Shown: piece after piece, positions 32,974 through 41,287 of the stretch
How positions within the stretch are numbered: the stretch's first letter is position 1
Layout: every line of letters begins with the position of its first letter
DNA from: Sphaerisporangium krabiense
GTDB taxonomy: Bacteria > Actinomycetota > Actinomycetes > Streptosporangiales > Streptosporangiaceae
Direction: 5' to 3'
Assembly: GCF_014200435.1 (NCBI RefSeq)
Contig: NZ_JACHBR010000001.1
Location: 2,356,001 to 2,420,000, forward strand
DNA: 64,000 nt
Notes under the pieces: model-generated
Told to the model about the DNA's origin: nothing
Database searches by the model: none
The model's input: only the letters and a program-made list of their open reading frames with translations
Position numbers and translations under genes: made by a program

Positions 32974-33747
32974 ATGCCGGCCACCACCTCCTCGGCGCCA
33001 CATGGCGCCCTGCGCACGCTCCTATGGACCGAGACCAAGCTCTACCTGCGGGAACCGCTCACGACGTTCTTCACGCTCGCGCTGCCTCTGGGCCTGCTGC
33101 TGATCCTCGGCAACGCGATCCCGGGGTTCCGCGACCCGGACCCGAGCCTCGGCGGTGAGCGTGTCGTGGACACCCACCTGCCGGTGATGATGATCGTGCT
33201 GTCCGTCATGATCTCCGCGTTCTCCGCCATCCCGGCGGCGCTCGCGGTGTACCGGGAGCGCGGCGTGCTGCGCCGGATGTCCGTGACGCCCGTCGCGCCC
33301 CGGTCGCTGCTGCTGACCCAGCTCCTGCTGAACCTGGCGACGTCGGTCGTCGCCGTGATCCTGATGATCGTGGCGGGCGCTCTGGCGTTCGGCACGCACG
33401 TGCCCGGCCGGTTCCCCCTGTTCGCGCTGACGTTCCTGCTGGGCGTGTGCGGGCTGTTCGGGCTCGGCCTGTGCCTGGCCGCGGTCGTGCCGAGCAGCCG
33501 CGCCGCCGGCGGCATCGGGTCGGTGGTGACGTTCCCGCTGCTGTTCCTGGCCGGCATGTGGGTGCCGCGCGAGCTGATGCCGGACATCCTGCGGAAGATC
33601 GGCGACTTCACCCCGACGGGCGCCTTCGGGCAGGCCATGCGGGACGCCTGGGCGGGCGCCACGCCCGAGGCGCTCCACCTCGTCGTCCTCGCGGTGTGGG
33701 CGGTGGGCGCCACCGCGCTCGGCGTCCGCGCGTTCCGCTGGGAGTGA
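32974..33747 (+). CDS. ABC-2 type exporter permease
   Basis: The 257-aa protein has six transmembrane segments: FFTLALPLGLLLILGNAI; LPVMMIVLSVMISAFSAI; LLTQLLLNLATSVVAVILMI; FPLFALTFLLGVCGLFGLGL; VVTFPLLFLAGMWVPREL; HLVVLAVWAVGATALGVRAF. The ABC-2 signature LFLAGMWVPRELMP is clear. It forms the membrane half of the exporter encoded just upstream. Confidence 0.92.
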   Translation: MPATTSSAPHGALRTLLWTETKLYLREPLTTFFTLALPLGLLLILGNAIPGFRDPDPSLGGERVVDTHLPVMMIVLSVMISAFSAIPAALAVYRERGVLRRMSVTPVAPRSLLLTQLLLNLATSVVAVILMIVAGALAFGTHVPGRFPLFALTFLLGVCGLFGLGLCLAAVVPSSRAAGGIGSVVTFPLLFLAGMWVPRELMPDILRKIGDFTPTGAFGQAMRDAWAGATPEALHLVVLAVWAVGATALGVRAFRWE

Positions 33748-33756
33748 CAGACCGGT

Positions 33757-33789
33757 CCGGGTACGGCGGACGGGGCCGGCCGTACCCGG
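33757..33789 (+). terminator. Terminator of the ABC exporter operon
   Basis: CCGGGTACGG pairs with CCGTACCCGG around a 13-base loop, 9 bp past the permease stop. Confidence 0.65.
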
Positions 33790-33795
33790 GCCTCT

Positions 33796-33812
33796 TTCTG
33801 AAACGATCGTTC
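33796..33812. promoter_or_regulatory. TetR operator, site 1
   Basis: TTCTGAAACGATCGTTC contains the palindrome AACGATCGTT and overlaps a TGATAAT-type -10 element. It lies 16 bp before the TetR start. A related site (13 of 17 bases identical) precedes the SDR gene at 34446-34462. Confidence 0.65.
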
Positions 33813-33828
33813 TGATAATGTCGGCGGC

Positions 33829-34410
33829 ATGGCGCGCACGAAGGAGTTCGATCCGGACACCGCGCTCCAGGCGGCCCTCGAGCTGTTCTGGGAGCGGGGC
33901 TACGAGGCGACGTCCATGGCGGACCTGGTGGCACGGCTCGGCATCGGCCGGGCCAGCCTGTACGCGACCTTCGGCGGCAAGCACGAGCTCTACATGAAGG
34001 CCCTGCGTCGCTACATCCAGACGCGCGCCCCCTCCCCGATCGAGCTGGTCTCCCAGCCCGGCTCTCCGCTGCCCGCCGTCCGCGCGCTGGTCGAGCTGTA
34101 CGCCGAGCAGTCGTGCGGCGCGCGGGCGGGGCTCGGCTGCCTGGTGGTCAACGCGGCGGCCGAGATGCTGCCCGGCGACGCCGAGGTCTCGCGGTTCGTC
34201 GAGGGCAACTGGACGGCGATCGAGACCGCGCTGACCTCCGCGCTCATCCGCGCCCGCGCGCTCGGCGAGCTGCCGGAGGGCAGGGATCCGGTGGCGCTGG
34301 CGCGGTTCCTGCTGGTGTTCATGCAGGGCCTGCGGCTCGTGGGCAAGGCCTCGCCCGACCCCGCGCGCCTGCGCGACGCGGCCGCGCAGGCGCTGTCGCT
34401 GCTGGACTGA
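33829..34410 (+). CDS. TetR/AcrR-family repressor
   Basis: The 193-aa protein has an N-terminal helix-turn-helix: ALELFWERGYEATSMADLVA then RLGIGRASLYATFGGKHELY. The C-terminal domain includes CGARAGLGCLVVNAAAEMLP then GDAEV, typical of the subgroup near short-chain dehydrogenases and nitroreductases. It most likely represses itself and the SDR gene 73 bp downstream. Two matching operators support this. Confidence 0.93.
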   Translation: MARTKEFDPDTALQAALELFWERGYEATSMADLVARLGIGRASLYATFGGKHELYMKALRRYIQTRAPSPIELVSQPGSPLPAVRALVELYAEQSCGARAGLGCLVVNAAAEMLPGDAEVSRFVEGNWTAIETALTSALIRARALGELPEGRDPVALARFLLVFMQGLRLVGKASPDPARLRDAAAQALSLLD

Positions 34411-34445
34411 TCCTTCTCAGGGCGCACTGCCGACGCATGGTCGAA

Positions 34446-34462
34446 TTCTGGAACGAACGGTC
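34446..34462. promoter_or_regulatory. TetR operator, site 2
   Basis: TTCTGGAACGAACGGTC matches site 1 at 13 of 17 positions and lies 21 bp before the SDR start. The symmetry is weaker than in site 1. Confidence 0.5.
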
Positions 34463-34483
34463 AATGTACAGAAGGGGCAGGAC

Positions 34484-35236
34484 ATGAGATTCAAGGACAA
34501 AGTGGTGCTGATCACCGGCGCCGGATCGGGCATCGGCCGCGCGGTCGCGCTCGGGTTCGCCAGGGAAGGCGCCCAGGTCGTCGTCACCGGCCGCCGCCGC
34601 GGCCCACTGGACCACACCGTCAAGCTCATCGAGGCCGACGGCGGCCACGGCGCCGCCATCCCCGCCGACGTGACCCGCTCGCAGGAGGTCCGCGAGCTCG
34701 TCGACGAGATCGTCCGCCGGTACGGCAGGCTGGACATCGCCGTCAACAACGCGGGCGTGCTGTTCAAGGCCGAGGTCGCCGACATCGACGAGGACGACTG
34801 GGCGCGGACGCTCGACACCAACGTCACCGGCGTCATGCTGTCCATGAAGCACGAGATCGCCGCCATGCTCCGCACGGGATCCGGTGTGATCATCAACGTG
34901 TCGTCCCAGCTCGGAGCGCACATCCGGATCCCCGGCCTCGGCGCGTACGCCGCGTCCAAGGCCGCCGTCACCGCCCTCACCCGCACGGCGGCCAAGGAGT
35001 ACGCCCGGCACGGGATCCGCGTCAACACGGTGAGCCCCGGCCCGCACGACACGCCGATGTCCATGCGCCCCGGCGAGACCGAGGACGACCGCGCCGAGCG
35101 CGTCAGGCGCGAGCTCCCCATCGGCCGGGTCGGGAAGCTGGACGAGATCACCTCCGGCGTCCTCTGGCTCGCGTCCGACGGCGCCGGCTTCGCCGTCGGC
35201 ACCGACCTGGTCCTCGACGGCGGCTCCACCGCCTGA
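34484..35236 (+). CDS. Short-chain dehydrogenase/reductase (SDR)
   Basis: The 250-aa protein is a classical SDR: cofactor motif TGAGSGIG, NNAG, catalytic Ser (NVSSQLG), and Y-x-x-x-K (YAASKAAV). R and R in GRRRG after the second strand suggest NADP preference. The C-terminal GTDLVLDGGST is typical. The substrate is unknown. It is probably induced when TetR releases its twin operators. Confidence 0.93.
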   Translation: MRFKDKVVLITGAGSGIGRAVALGFAREGAQVVVTGRRRGPLDHTVKLIEADGGHGAAIPADVTRSQEVRELVDEIVRRYGRLDIAVNNAGVLFKAEVADIDEDDWARTLDTNVTGVMLSMKHEIAAMLRTGSGVIINVSSQLGAHIRIPGLGAYAASKAAVTALTRTAAKEYARHGIRVNTVSPGPHDTPMSMRPGETEDDRAERVRRELPIGRVGKLDEITSGVLWLASDGAGFAVGTDLVLDGGSTA

Positions 35237-35380
35237 CCCCGAACCCGTGCGGACCGCCTGCCCCGGGACCACGCGGCTCCGCACGGCGTGAGCCCCGGGC
35301 GGACGGCTCCGCCGAGGGAACGCCGCCGGTTACCTGCCGCGTAATCGCGCACCGGCCGCCGTCCCGCATAACCTCACGTC

Positions 35381-36202
35381 ATGACGACCACGGCGCTCTC
35401 CCGGCGGCCCGTAGGCGAGCTCCTGCGCCAGTGGCGCGAGCACCGCCGGCTCAGCCAGCTCGACCTGTCGATCCAGGCCGACATCTCCACCCGGCACCTC
35501 AGCTTCTTGGAGACCGGAAGGTCCAAGCCGAGCCGCGACATGGTCCTGCACCTCGCGGAGGAGCTGGACCTGCCGCTGCGCGAGCGCAACCGCCTGCTGC
35601 TCGCCGCCGGGTTCGCGCCGGAGTTCTCCGAGACCACGCTGGACGCGCCGCGGATGACCGCCGTGCGCACGGCGCTCCGGCAGATCCTCGCCGGACACGA
35701 GCCGTACCCGGCGGTCGTGGTGGACGGCCGCTGGAACCTCGTCGAGGGCAACGTGAGCCTCGGGCTGCTCACCTCGCTCGTGGACCCGGAGCTGCTGGCC
35801 GCGCCCGCGAACGTGCTGCGGGCCAGCATGCACCCGAAGGGCCTCGCCCCGCACATCGTCAACCTCGGCGAATGGCGCTCCCACCTGCTCGGGCGGCTGC
35901 GCCGCCAGATCGCCTTCAGCGCCGACCCCGAGCTGGAGGCCCTGTACGCCGAGATCCGGGCCTACCCCTGCGACCAGCCGGAGCCGGAGGAGGCCGAGCT
36001 CGCCGGGGCGGGCGAGCTGGTGGTGCCGCTGCGCCTGCGCCACGACGCCGGCGAGCTGGCGTTCTTCAGCACGATCGCCACCTTCGGCACGCCGCTCGAC
36101 ATCACCTTGGCGGAACTGGCCATCGAGTCGTTCTTCCCCGCCGACCGGCGGACCGCCGAAGTCCTCAGGTCGGCCGCGCGGACGTCCCCGGCGGCGCTGT
36201 GA
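35381..36202 (+). CDS. XRE regulator with an MmyB-like ligand-binding domain
   Basis: The 273-aa protein has a helix-turn-helix (LLRQWREHRRLSQLDLSIQA, DISTRHLSFLETGRSKPSRD) and the MmyB-type C-terminal domain (PYPAVVVDGRWNLVEGNVSL, LFFSTIATFGTPLDIT-like FFSTIATFGTPLDITLAELA, IESFFPAD). Such regulators often sit next to SDR or redox genes that they control. The target here is uncertain because the SDR gene has its own TetR. A metallophosphoesterase follows 13 bp later. The gap before it (35237-35380) holds only weak hairpins. Confidence 0.92.
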   Translation: MTTTALSRRPVGELLRQWREHRRLSQLDLSIQADISTRHLSFLETGRSKPSRDMVLHLAEELDLPLRERNRLLLAAGFAPEFSETTLDAPRMTAVRTALRQILAGHEPYPAVVVDGRWNLVEGNVSLGLLTSLVDPELLAAPANVLRASMHPKGLAPHIVNLGEWRSHLLGRLRRQIAFSADPELEALYAEIRAYPCDQPEPEEAELAGAGELVVPLRLRHDAGELAFFSTIATFGTPLDITLAELAIESFFPADRRTAEVLRSAARTSPAAL

Positions 36203-36215
36203 CATCCTCGACCCT

Positions 36216-36959
36216 ATGATCACGCTCGCCCACGTCAGCGACGTCCACATAGACGGCTCGCCCCGGAGCGTGGAACGGACCGAACGGGTCGTCCGCCACG
36301 TCTCCCGGCTCGCGGGCCCGATCGACGCCGTGCTCGTCACCGGCGACATCGCCGACCACGGCGCCGCGGACGAGTACGAGATCGCCCGCGAGCTGCTGCG
36401 CTTCCCCTACCCCTCGATCGTCTGCCCGGGGAACCACGACAGCAGGGCCGAGTTCCGCAAGGTGTTCCTCGGCGAGGCCTCCGGCGGCGCCGAGCCCGTC
36501 GACCAGGTCCTCCAGGTGGGCGACGTCACCGTCGCGCTGTGCGACTCCAGCGTCCCCGGCCGGAACGAGGGCCGTCTGGAGGACGGGACGCTGCGCTGGC
36601 TGGCCGGGGTGCTCGGCGCGGCCCCCGGTCCGGTGCTGATCGGCATGCACCACCAGCCCGTGCCCGTCGCCATCCCGTACGTCGACGAGATCGGCCTGCT
36701 GGAGCCCGAGCGTCTGGAGGAACTGGTCCGGGCCCACCCGCGGGTGGCGGGCGTCCTGGTCGGGCACGCGCACACCGCGGCCGCGACGACGTTCGCCGGG
36801 CGCCCGGTCTACGTCGCGCCGGGCGTCGCCTCGCAGGCGTTGCTGCCGCAGGAGTCGGCGGCCATGCCGCCGCTGTCGTTCGACATGCCGCCGGGGTTCG
36901 CGCTGCACATGCTGTCCGGCGACGGCCGGCTGACGACGCACGCGCGCGTCGTGCTCTGA
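36216..36959 (+). CDS. Metallophosphoesterase (class III phosphodiesterase-like)
   Basis: The 247-aa protein has all the metal motifs: SDVHID, GDIADHG, GNHD, MHHQP and GHAHT. It resembles CpdA-type cyclic nucleotide phosphodiesterases, though the substrate is unproven. It follows the MmyB-type regulator at 13 bp, so they may share a transcript. Its last 150 bp overlap, antisense, the extended 3' end of soxR. Confidence 0.93.
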   Translation: MITLAHVSDVHIDGSPRSVERTERVVRHVSRLAGPIDAVLVTGDIADHGAADEYEIARELLRFPYPSIVCPGNHDSRAEFRKVFLGEASGGAEPVDQVLQVGDVTVALCDSSVPGRNEGRLEDGTLRWLAGVLGAAPGPVLIGMHHQPVPVAIPYVDEIGLLEPERLEELVRAHPRVAGVLVGHAHTAAATTFAGRPVYVAPGVASQALLPQESAAMPPLSFDMPPGFALHMLSGDGRLTTHARVVL

Positions 36960-37417
36960 GAGCCCTTCAGCAGCCTGCGCGGCCCCGGGCCCTGCCGTCC
37001 GAGCTCGTCGCCGGGGTTGATCACCGGGCACCGGTCGATCGACAGGCACCCGCAGCCGATGCAGTCGGTGAAGTCGTCGCGGAGCTGCTGGAGCCGGCGC
37101 ATGCGCTCGTCCAGCTCCTCGCGCCAGTGCTCCGACATCCGCTGCCAGTCCGCGCGGGTGGGGATGTGGTCCGGCGGGAACAGGGAGAGCACCTCGGCGA
37201 TGTCCGCGAGGGGGATGCCGACGCGCTGCGCCATGCGGATCAGCGCCACCCGGCGCAGCATGTCACGCCGGTACCGCCGCTGGTTCCCGGTCGTACGACG
37301 GCTGCTGATCAGCCCCTGCTTCTCGTAGAAGTGCAACGCGGAGACATTGACCCCGCTCCGCGCGGCGAGCTCGCCCACGCTGAGCTCCGGCCCCCGCGGC
37401 GCCGCCGAATCCGACAT
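36809..37417 (-). CDS. soxR: Redox-sensing MerR-family regulator SoxR, with an extended C-terminus
   Basis: The MerR helix-turn-helix (LSVGELAARSGVNVSALHFY then EKQGLI) is followed by the SoxR [2Fe-2S] motif C119-IG-C122-G-C124-LSIDR-C130. Normal SoxR ends soon after it. Here the frame stays open for about 60 more residues (KGSQSTTRACVVSRPSPDSM) before a stop at 36809, running antisense through the end of the metallophosphoesterase. The extension may be a lost stop codon and not a functional tail. ATG 37417. A SoxR box lies about 30 bp upstream. Confidence 0.9.
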   Translation of the reverse strand: MSDSAAPRGPELSVGELAARSGVNVSALHFYEKQGLISSRRTTGNQRRYRRDMLRRVALIRMAQRVGIPLADIAEVLSLFPPDHIPTRADWQRMSEHWREELDERMRRLQQLRDDFTDCIGCGCLSIDRCPVINPGDELGRQGPGPRRLLKGSQSTTRACVVSRPSPDSMCSANPGGMSNDSGGMAADSCGSNACEATPGAT

Positions 37418-37447
37418 GTCAGACACGCTCCGCTTCCCCTCGCTTGA

Positions 37448-37465
37448 CCTCAAGGTTACTTGAGG
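37448..37465. promoter_or_regulatory. SoxR box
   Basis: CCTCAAGGTTACTTGAGG, with 7-bp perfect arms, closely matches the known SoxR operator CCTCAAGTTAACTTGAGG. It lies 30 bp before soxR and 52 bp before the dnaB stop on the other side, so self-regulation of soxR is the likely role. Confidence 0.85.
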
Positions 37466-37517
37466 TCCGGGGGACCTGCCCCACGCCCGCCACGACATCG
37501 TCGGGTCAGCCCGCGGA

Positions 37518-38873
37518 TCAGTGCGGGGCCATGTCCACGAAGCGGCTGTAGTGTCCCTGGAAGGCGACGGTCACCGTGGCGGTCGGCCCGTTACGGTGCT
37601 TGGCCACGATCAGGTCGGCCTCGCCCGCCCGCGGCGACTCCCGCTCGTAGGCGTCCTCACGGTGCAGGAGGATCACCACGTCGGCGTCCTGCTCGATGCT
37701 TCCGGACTCGCGCAGGTCGGACACCTGGGGGCGCTTGTCGGTGCGCTGTTCCGGACCACGGTTGAGCTGGGAGATGGCGATCACGGGCACCTCCAGCTCC
37801 TTGGCGAGCAGCTTCAGCGCACGCGAGATCTCCGACACCTCCTGCTGACGGCTCTCGGTCCGCTTCGGCGAGCTCATGAGCTGGAGATAGTCGACGATGA
37901 CGAACCGCAGGTCATGCCGCTGCTTCAGCCGCCGGCACTTGGCACGGATCTCCATCATCGACATGTTCGGCGAGTCGTCGATGAACAACGGCGCCTCGGC
38001 CACCTCGCTCATCCGCCGCGCGAGCCGCGTCCAGTCGTCATCGTTCATCGTCCCCGACCGCATGGTCTGCAGACTCACCCGAGCCTCCGCCGACAACAGG
38101 CGCATCGTGATCTCGTTCCGCGACATTTCCAGCGAGAACACCACGGTGGTCATATGGTGACGAATCGCAGCAGACCTCGCGAAATCCAGACCCAGGGTAC
38201 TTTTACCGATCGCCGGGCGTGCCGCCACGACGATCATCTGGCCGGGGTGGAGGCCGTTCATGAGGGCGTCGAGGTCCTGGAAGCCGGTGGGGACGCCGGT
38301 CATCTGGCCGCTGCGGCTGCCGATGGCCTCGATCTCGTCAAGGGCTCCTGGCATGATCTCGGAGAGGGGGCGGTAGTCCTCGCTGGTGCGGCGGTCGGTG
38401 ACCGCGTAGATCTCGGCCTGGGCGCGGTCGACCAGGTCGTCGACGTCCTCGTTGTGGCCGCCGTAGCCGTAGGAGACGATGCGGGTGCCGGCCTCGATGA
38501 GCCGGCGCAGCACCGCCTGCTCTCGGACGATCTTGGCGTAGTAGCCGGCGTTGGCGGCGGTGGGGACGACGTTGGTGAGGGTGTGGACGTAGGCGCCGCC
38601 GCCGACGCGGCCGAGCTCGCCGCGCCGGGTCAGCTCGTTGAAGATCGTGACGGAGTCGGCGGGCTCGCCGCGCCCGTAGAGGTCGAGGACGGCGTCGTAG
38701 ATGATCTGGTGGGCGGGCCGGTAGAAGTCGTCGGCGCGCAGGACCTCGACGACGTCGGCGATGGCGTCCTTGGACAGGAGCATGCCGCCCAGCACGGACT
38801 GCTCGGCCTCGATGTTGCTCGGAGGTGTGCGTTCGAAGGGGGTGTCGAAGGCAGGTGCGATCTCACTGCTCAC
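37518..38873 (-). CDS. dnaB: Replicative DNA helicase DnaB
   Basis: The 451-aa protein has the N-terminal DnaG-interaction domain (PSNIEAEQSVLGGMLLSKDA), a linker, and the RecA-type motor with Walker A ARPAIGKST (218-226), Walker B-like FVIVDYLQLM, SRALKLLAKELEVPVIAISQ then LNRGPEQR, and the final HRNGPTATVTVAFQGHYSRF. No intein is present in the Walker A region, unlike some actinobacterial DnaB proteins. GTG at 38873 follows GAGGAGGG. DnaA-like boxes lie upstream. Confidence 0.97.
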   Translation of the reverse strand: MSSEIAPAFDTPFERTPPSNIEAEQSVLGGMLLSKDAIADVVEVLRADDFYRPAHQIIYDAVLDLYGRGEPADSVTIFNELTRRGELGRVGGGAYVHTLTNVVPTAANAGYYAKIVREQAVLRRLIEAGTRIVSYGYGGHNEDVDDLVDRAQAEIYAVTDRRTSEDYRPLSEIMPGALDEIEAIGSRSGQMTGVPTGFQDLDALMNGLHPGQMIVVAARPAIGKSTLGLDFARSAAIRHHMTTVVFSLEMSRNEITMRLLSAEARVSLQTMRSGTMNDDDWTRLARRMSEVAEAPLFIDDSPNMSMMEIRAKCRRLKQRHDLRFVIVDYLQLMSSPKRTESRQQEVSEISRALKLLAKELEVPVIAISQLNRGPEQRTDKRPQVSDLRESGSIEQDADVVILLHREDAYERESPRAGEADLIVAKHRNGPTATVTVAFQGHYSRFVDMAPH

Positions 38874-38970
38874 CTGGCGCCCTCCTCGCGTGTTCCCGGC
38901 CCCCCGAAGTAGCCGGGGTGACAGTTTCGCCGGTTCCGCGAGAACCGGCAACGCATGCTGTAGACAACGG

Positions 38971-39109
38971 TGTGGATGAGCTGTGGATAACGTGTGGACT
39001 TCCGGGCACGACATGTGGGCACGCTGGGGACAACTCTGTGGATAACCAGCACCCCTCTGCACACACCCCCGCATGAGCAGGGAAAACACTGTCCACGAGC
39101 TGTGGAAGA
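38971..39109. promoter_or_regulatory. Cluster of DnaA-like boxes upstream of dnaB
   Basis: On the + strand TGTGGATAA, the reverse complement of the DnaA box TTATCCACA, occurs exactly at 38982-38990 and 39037-39045. Near matches are TGTGGATGA (38971), TGTGGACTT (38994), TGGGGACAA (39025) and TGTGGAAGA (39101). Six sites within 140 bp, in the 313-bp gap between dnaB and the MATE gene, suggest DnaA control of dnaB or a local DnaA-binding region. Confidence 0.6.
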
Positions 39110-39186
39110 AAGAAAGCTCGGTGTGACACGCGGGGAACGGTGACCCCGGACACAAGCGACGGGGACGTAAGGGGCAAAATAGGCGA

Positions 39187-40497
39187 GTGGCTCTTACCCC
39201 TCGCGTCGGCGGCCGGGAGATCCTCCGGCTGGCCGTCCCCGCCTTCGGCGCCCTGGTGGCCGAGCCGCTGTTCATTCTCGCCGACTACGCCATCGTCGGC
39301 CGCCTCGGCACCGGCGCCCTCGGCGCGCTCGGCGTCGCCGGCGCCGCGCTCACCTCGCTGGTCAGCGTCTGCGTCTTCCTCGCGTACGGCACGACCGCCG
39401 CCGTGGCACGGCAGGTGGGCGCGGGCGACCTGCCGCGGGCCGTCAAGCGCGGCGTCGACGGACTGTGGCTGGCCGCCGGCATCGGCGTCGTGCTGATCGC
39501 GGCGGGCTGGCCGCTCGCCCCCTGGATCGTCGAGCTGTTCGGCGCCTCCCCCGAGGTCTCCGCCCAGGCCGTGACGTACCTGCGCGTCAGCCTGCTCGGC
39601 ACGCCCGCCATGCTCGTCATCCTGGCCGGGACGGGCGTCCTGCGGGGGCTCCAGGACACGGTCACGCCGCTGGCCGTCTCCGTCGGCTCCTTCGCGCTCA
39701 ACGCCCTGCTCAACGCCGTGTTCGTGCTCGTCCTGCACTGGGGCATCGCCGGGTCGGCCTGGGGCACCGTGCTGGCCCAGGCGCTCGGGGCCGTCGTCTA
39801 CGTCCTGGTGGTGGTCAGGGCGGCACGGGAGCACCACGTGCCGATGCGGCCCGACCCCGCGGGGATCCGCGACTCGGGGACGGCCGGGATCGCGCTGCTG
39901 ATCCGCACGGTGTGCATGCGGGTCGTGCTGATCGTCGCCACGGTGGTCGCCACCCGCATGGGGGACGCGCCGCTGGCCGCGCACGCGATCGCCACGCAGA
40001 TCTGGACGCTGACGGCCTTCGCGCTCGACGCGATCGCGATCGCCGGCCAGGCGATCACCGGGCGGGCGCTCGGCGCCGGGGACGTCCACCTGACCCGGTC
40101 GGCCACCCGCACCATGGTGATCTGGGGCGTGGGCTACGGCGTCGTCCTGGGCGTGGTGATCACGCTGGCCCGCCCGGTACTCCCCGGGTTGTTCGACGCC
40201 GATCCGGCCGTGGCCGCCGCGCTGGTGTCGGTGCTGTGGGTGGTGGCGGCGCTCCAGCCGGTCGCGGGCGTGGTGTTCGTCCTGGACGGGGTGCTGATCG
40301 GGGCGGGCGACCGGCGCTTCCTCGCCTGGGCGTCCGCGCTCACCACGGCGGCCTACCTGCCCGCCGCGTACGCCGTCGTCCACACCGGAGGCGGCCTGGT
40401 GGCGCTGTGGCTGGCGCTCGGGGTGTGGATGGCGGCCCGGCTGCTCACCCTGGGAGCGCGCGCGTACGGCCGCGCCTGGCTCGTCACGGGAGCCTAG
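39187..40497 (+). CDS. MATE-family efflux transporter (DinF-like)
   Basis: The 436-aa protein has about 12 hydrophobic segments. Typical MATE sequences include PAFGALVAEPLFILADYAIV then GRLGT, GVLRGLQDT, and the repeat in the second half (IATQIWTLTAFALDAIAIAG then QAITGRALGAGD). It is a cation-coupled multidrug or metabolite antiporter in the membrane. The first codon is GTG. Gene order beside dnaB matches other actinomycetes. Confidence 0.94.
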   Translation: MALTPRVGGREILRLAVPAFGALVAEPLFILADYAIVGRLGTGALGALGVAGAALTSLVSVCVFLAYGTTAAVARQVGAGDLPRAVKRGVDGLWLAAGIGVVLIAAGWPLAPWIVELFGASPEVSAQAVTYLRVSLLGTPAMLVILAGTGVLRGLQDTVTPLAVSVGSFALNALLNAVFVLVLHWGIAGSAWGTVLAQALGAVVYVLVVVRAAREHHVPMRPDPAGIRDSGTAGIALLIRTVCMRVVLIVATVVATRMGDAPLAAHAIATQIWTLTAFALDAIAIAGQAITGRALGAGDVHLTRSATRTMVIWGVGYGVVLGVVITLARPVLPGLFDADPAVAAALVSVLWVVAALQPVAGVVFVLDGVLIGAGDRRFLAWASALTTAAYLPAAYAVVHTGGGLVALWLALGVWMAARLLTLGARAYGRAWLVTGA

Positions 40498-40525
40498 GCC
40501 GAGCGTCACCGGAGTCCGGCCGCGT

Positions 40526-41287
40526 TCAGAGGCGCCTGGCCTCCAGCACGCGCCTGAGGAACTCGCGGGTGCGGGGCTCGCAGGGCTCGCTGAAGAACCG
40601 CTCGGGCGGCCCCTGCTCCAGCAGGACGCCCCCGTCCAGGAAGCACACCTTGTCGGCGATGTCGCGCGCCAGCCCCATCTCGTGCGTGGCCAGCACCATC
40701 GTCATGCCCGTCGTCTTGAGCTCGCGGATGATGTCGAGCACCTCGCCCACCAGGGCGGGGTCGAGGGCGGAGGTCACCTCGTCCAGCAGGAGCAGGCGCG
40801 GCCGGGTGGCGAGGGCGCGGATGATGGCCACGCGCTGCTGCTGGCCGCCCGACAGCCGGTCGGGGTAGGCCCCGGCCTTGTCGGCCAGGCCGAACCGGGC
40901 CAGCAGCTCGCGGGCCTCCTCCTCCGCCTGTGCCCTGGCCACGCCGTGCGCCTTCCTCGGCGCGAGCGTGATGTTGCCGAGCACGGTCATGGACGGGAAG
41001 AGGTTGTAGGACTGGAAGACCATGCCGATGCGCTTGCGCACCTGGTCGGGATCCGTCCGCACGTCGGTGATCTCGTCCCCGTCGAGGTGGATCGTGCCGT
41101 CGTCCACGGTCTCCAGGAGGTTGACGCACCGCAGCAGCGTGGACTTGCCGGAGCCGGAGGCGCCGATCAGGCAGACCACCTCGTGGGAGTCCACCGACAG
41201 GTCCACGCCGCGCAGCACGCTGTGCCGGTGGTAGTGCTTCCAGACCCCCGCGACGCGCAGGACCTCGCCCGCGTCCGTGCCGCTCAC
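40526..41287 (-). CDS. Polar amino-acid ABC transporter ATP-binding protein
   Basis: The 253-aa protein has Walker A GASGSGKST, Q-loop MVFQSYNLFPSMTV, signature LSGGQQQRVAIIRALA and Walker B LLLLDEVTSALDP, closest to GlnQ/HisP-type importers. Its GTG overlaps the permease stop by four bases. It is the third gene of the operon substrate-binding protein, permease, ATPase. Confidence 0.94.
   Translation of the reverse strand: MSGTDAGEVLRVAGVWKHYHRHSVLRGVDLSVDSHEVVCLIGASGSGKSTLLRCVNLLETVDDGTIHLDGDEITDVRTDPDQVRKRIGMVFQSYNLFPSMTVLGNITLAPRKAHGVARAQAEEEARELLARFGLADKAGAYPDRLSGGQQQRVAIIRALATRPRLLLLDEVTSALDPALVGEVLDIIRELKTTGMTMVLATHEMGLARDIADKVCFLDGGVLLEQGPPERFFSEPCEPRTREFLRRVLEARRL

Noticed and set aside
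37518-38873. Intein in DnaB
   Set aside because: The Walker A segment ARPAIGKST is continuous and the protein is of normal 451-aa length.
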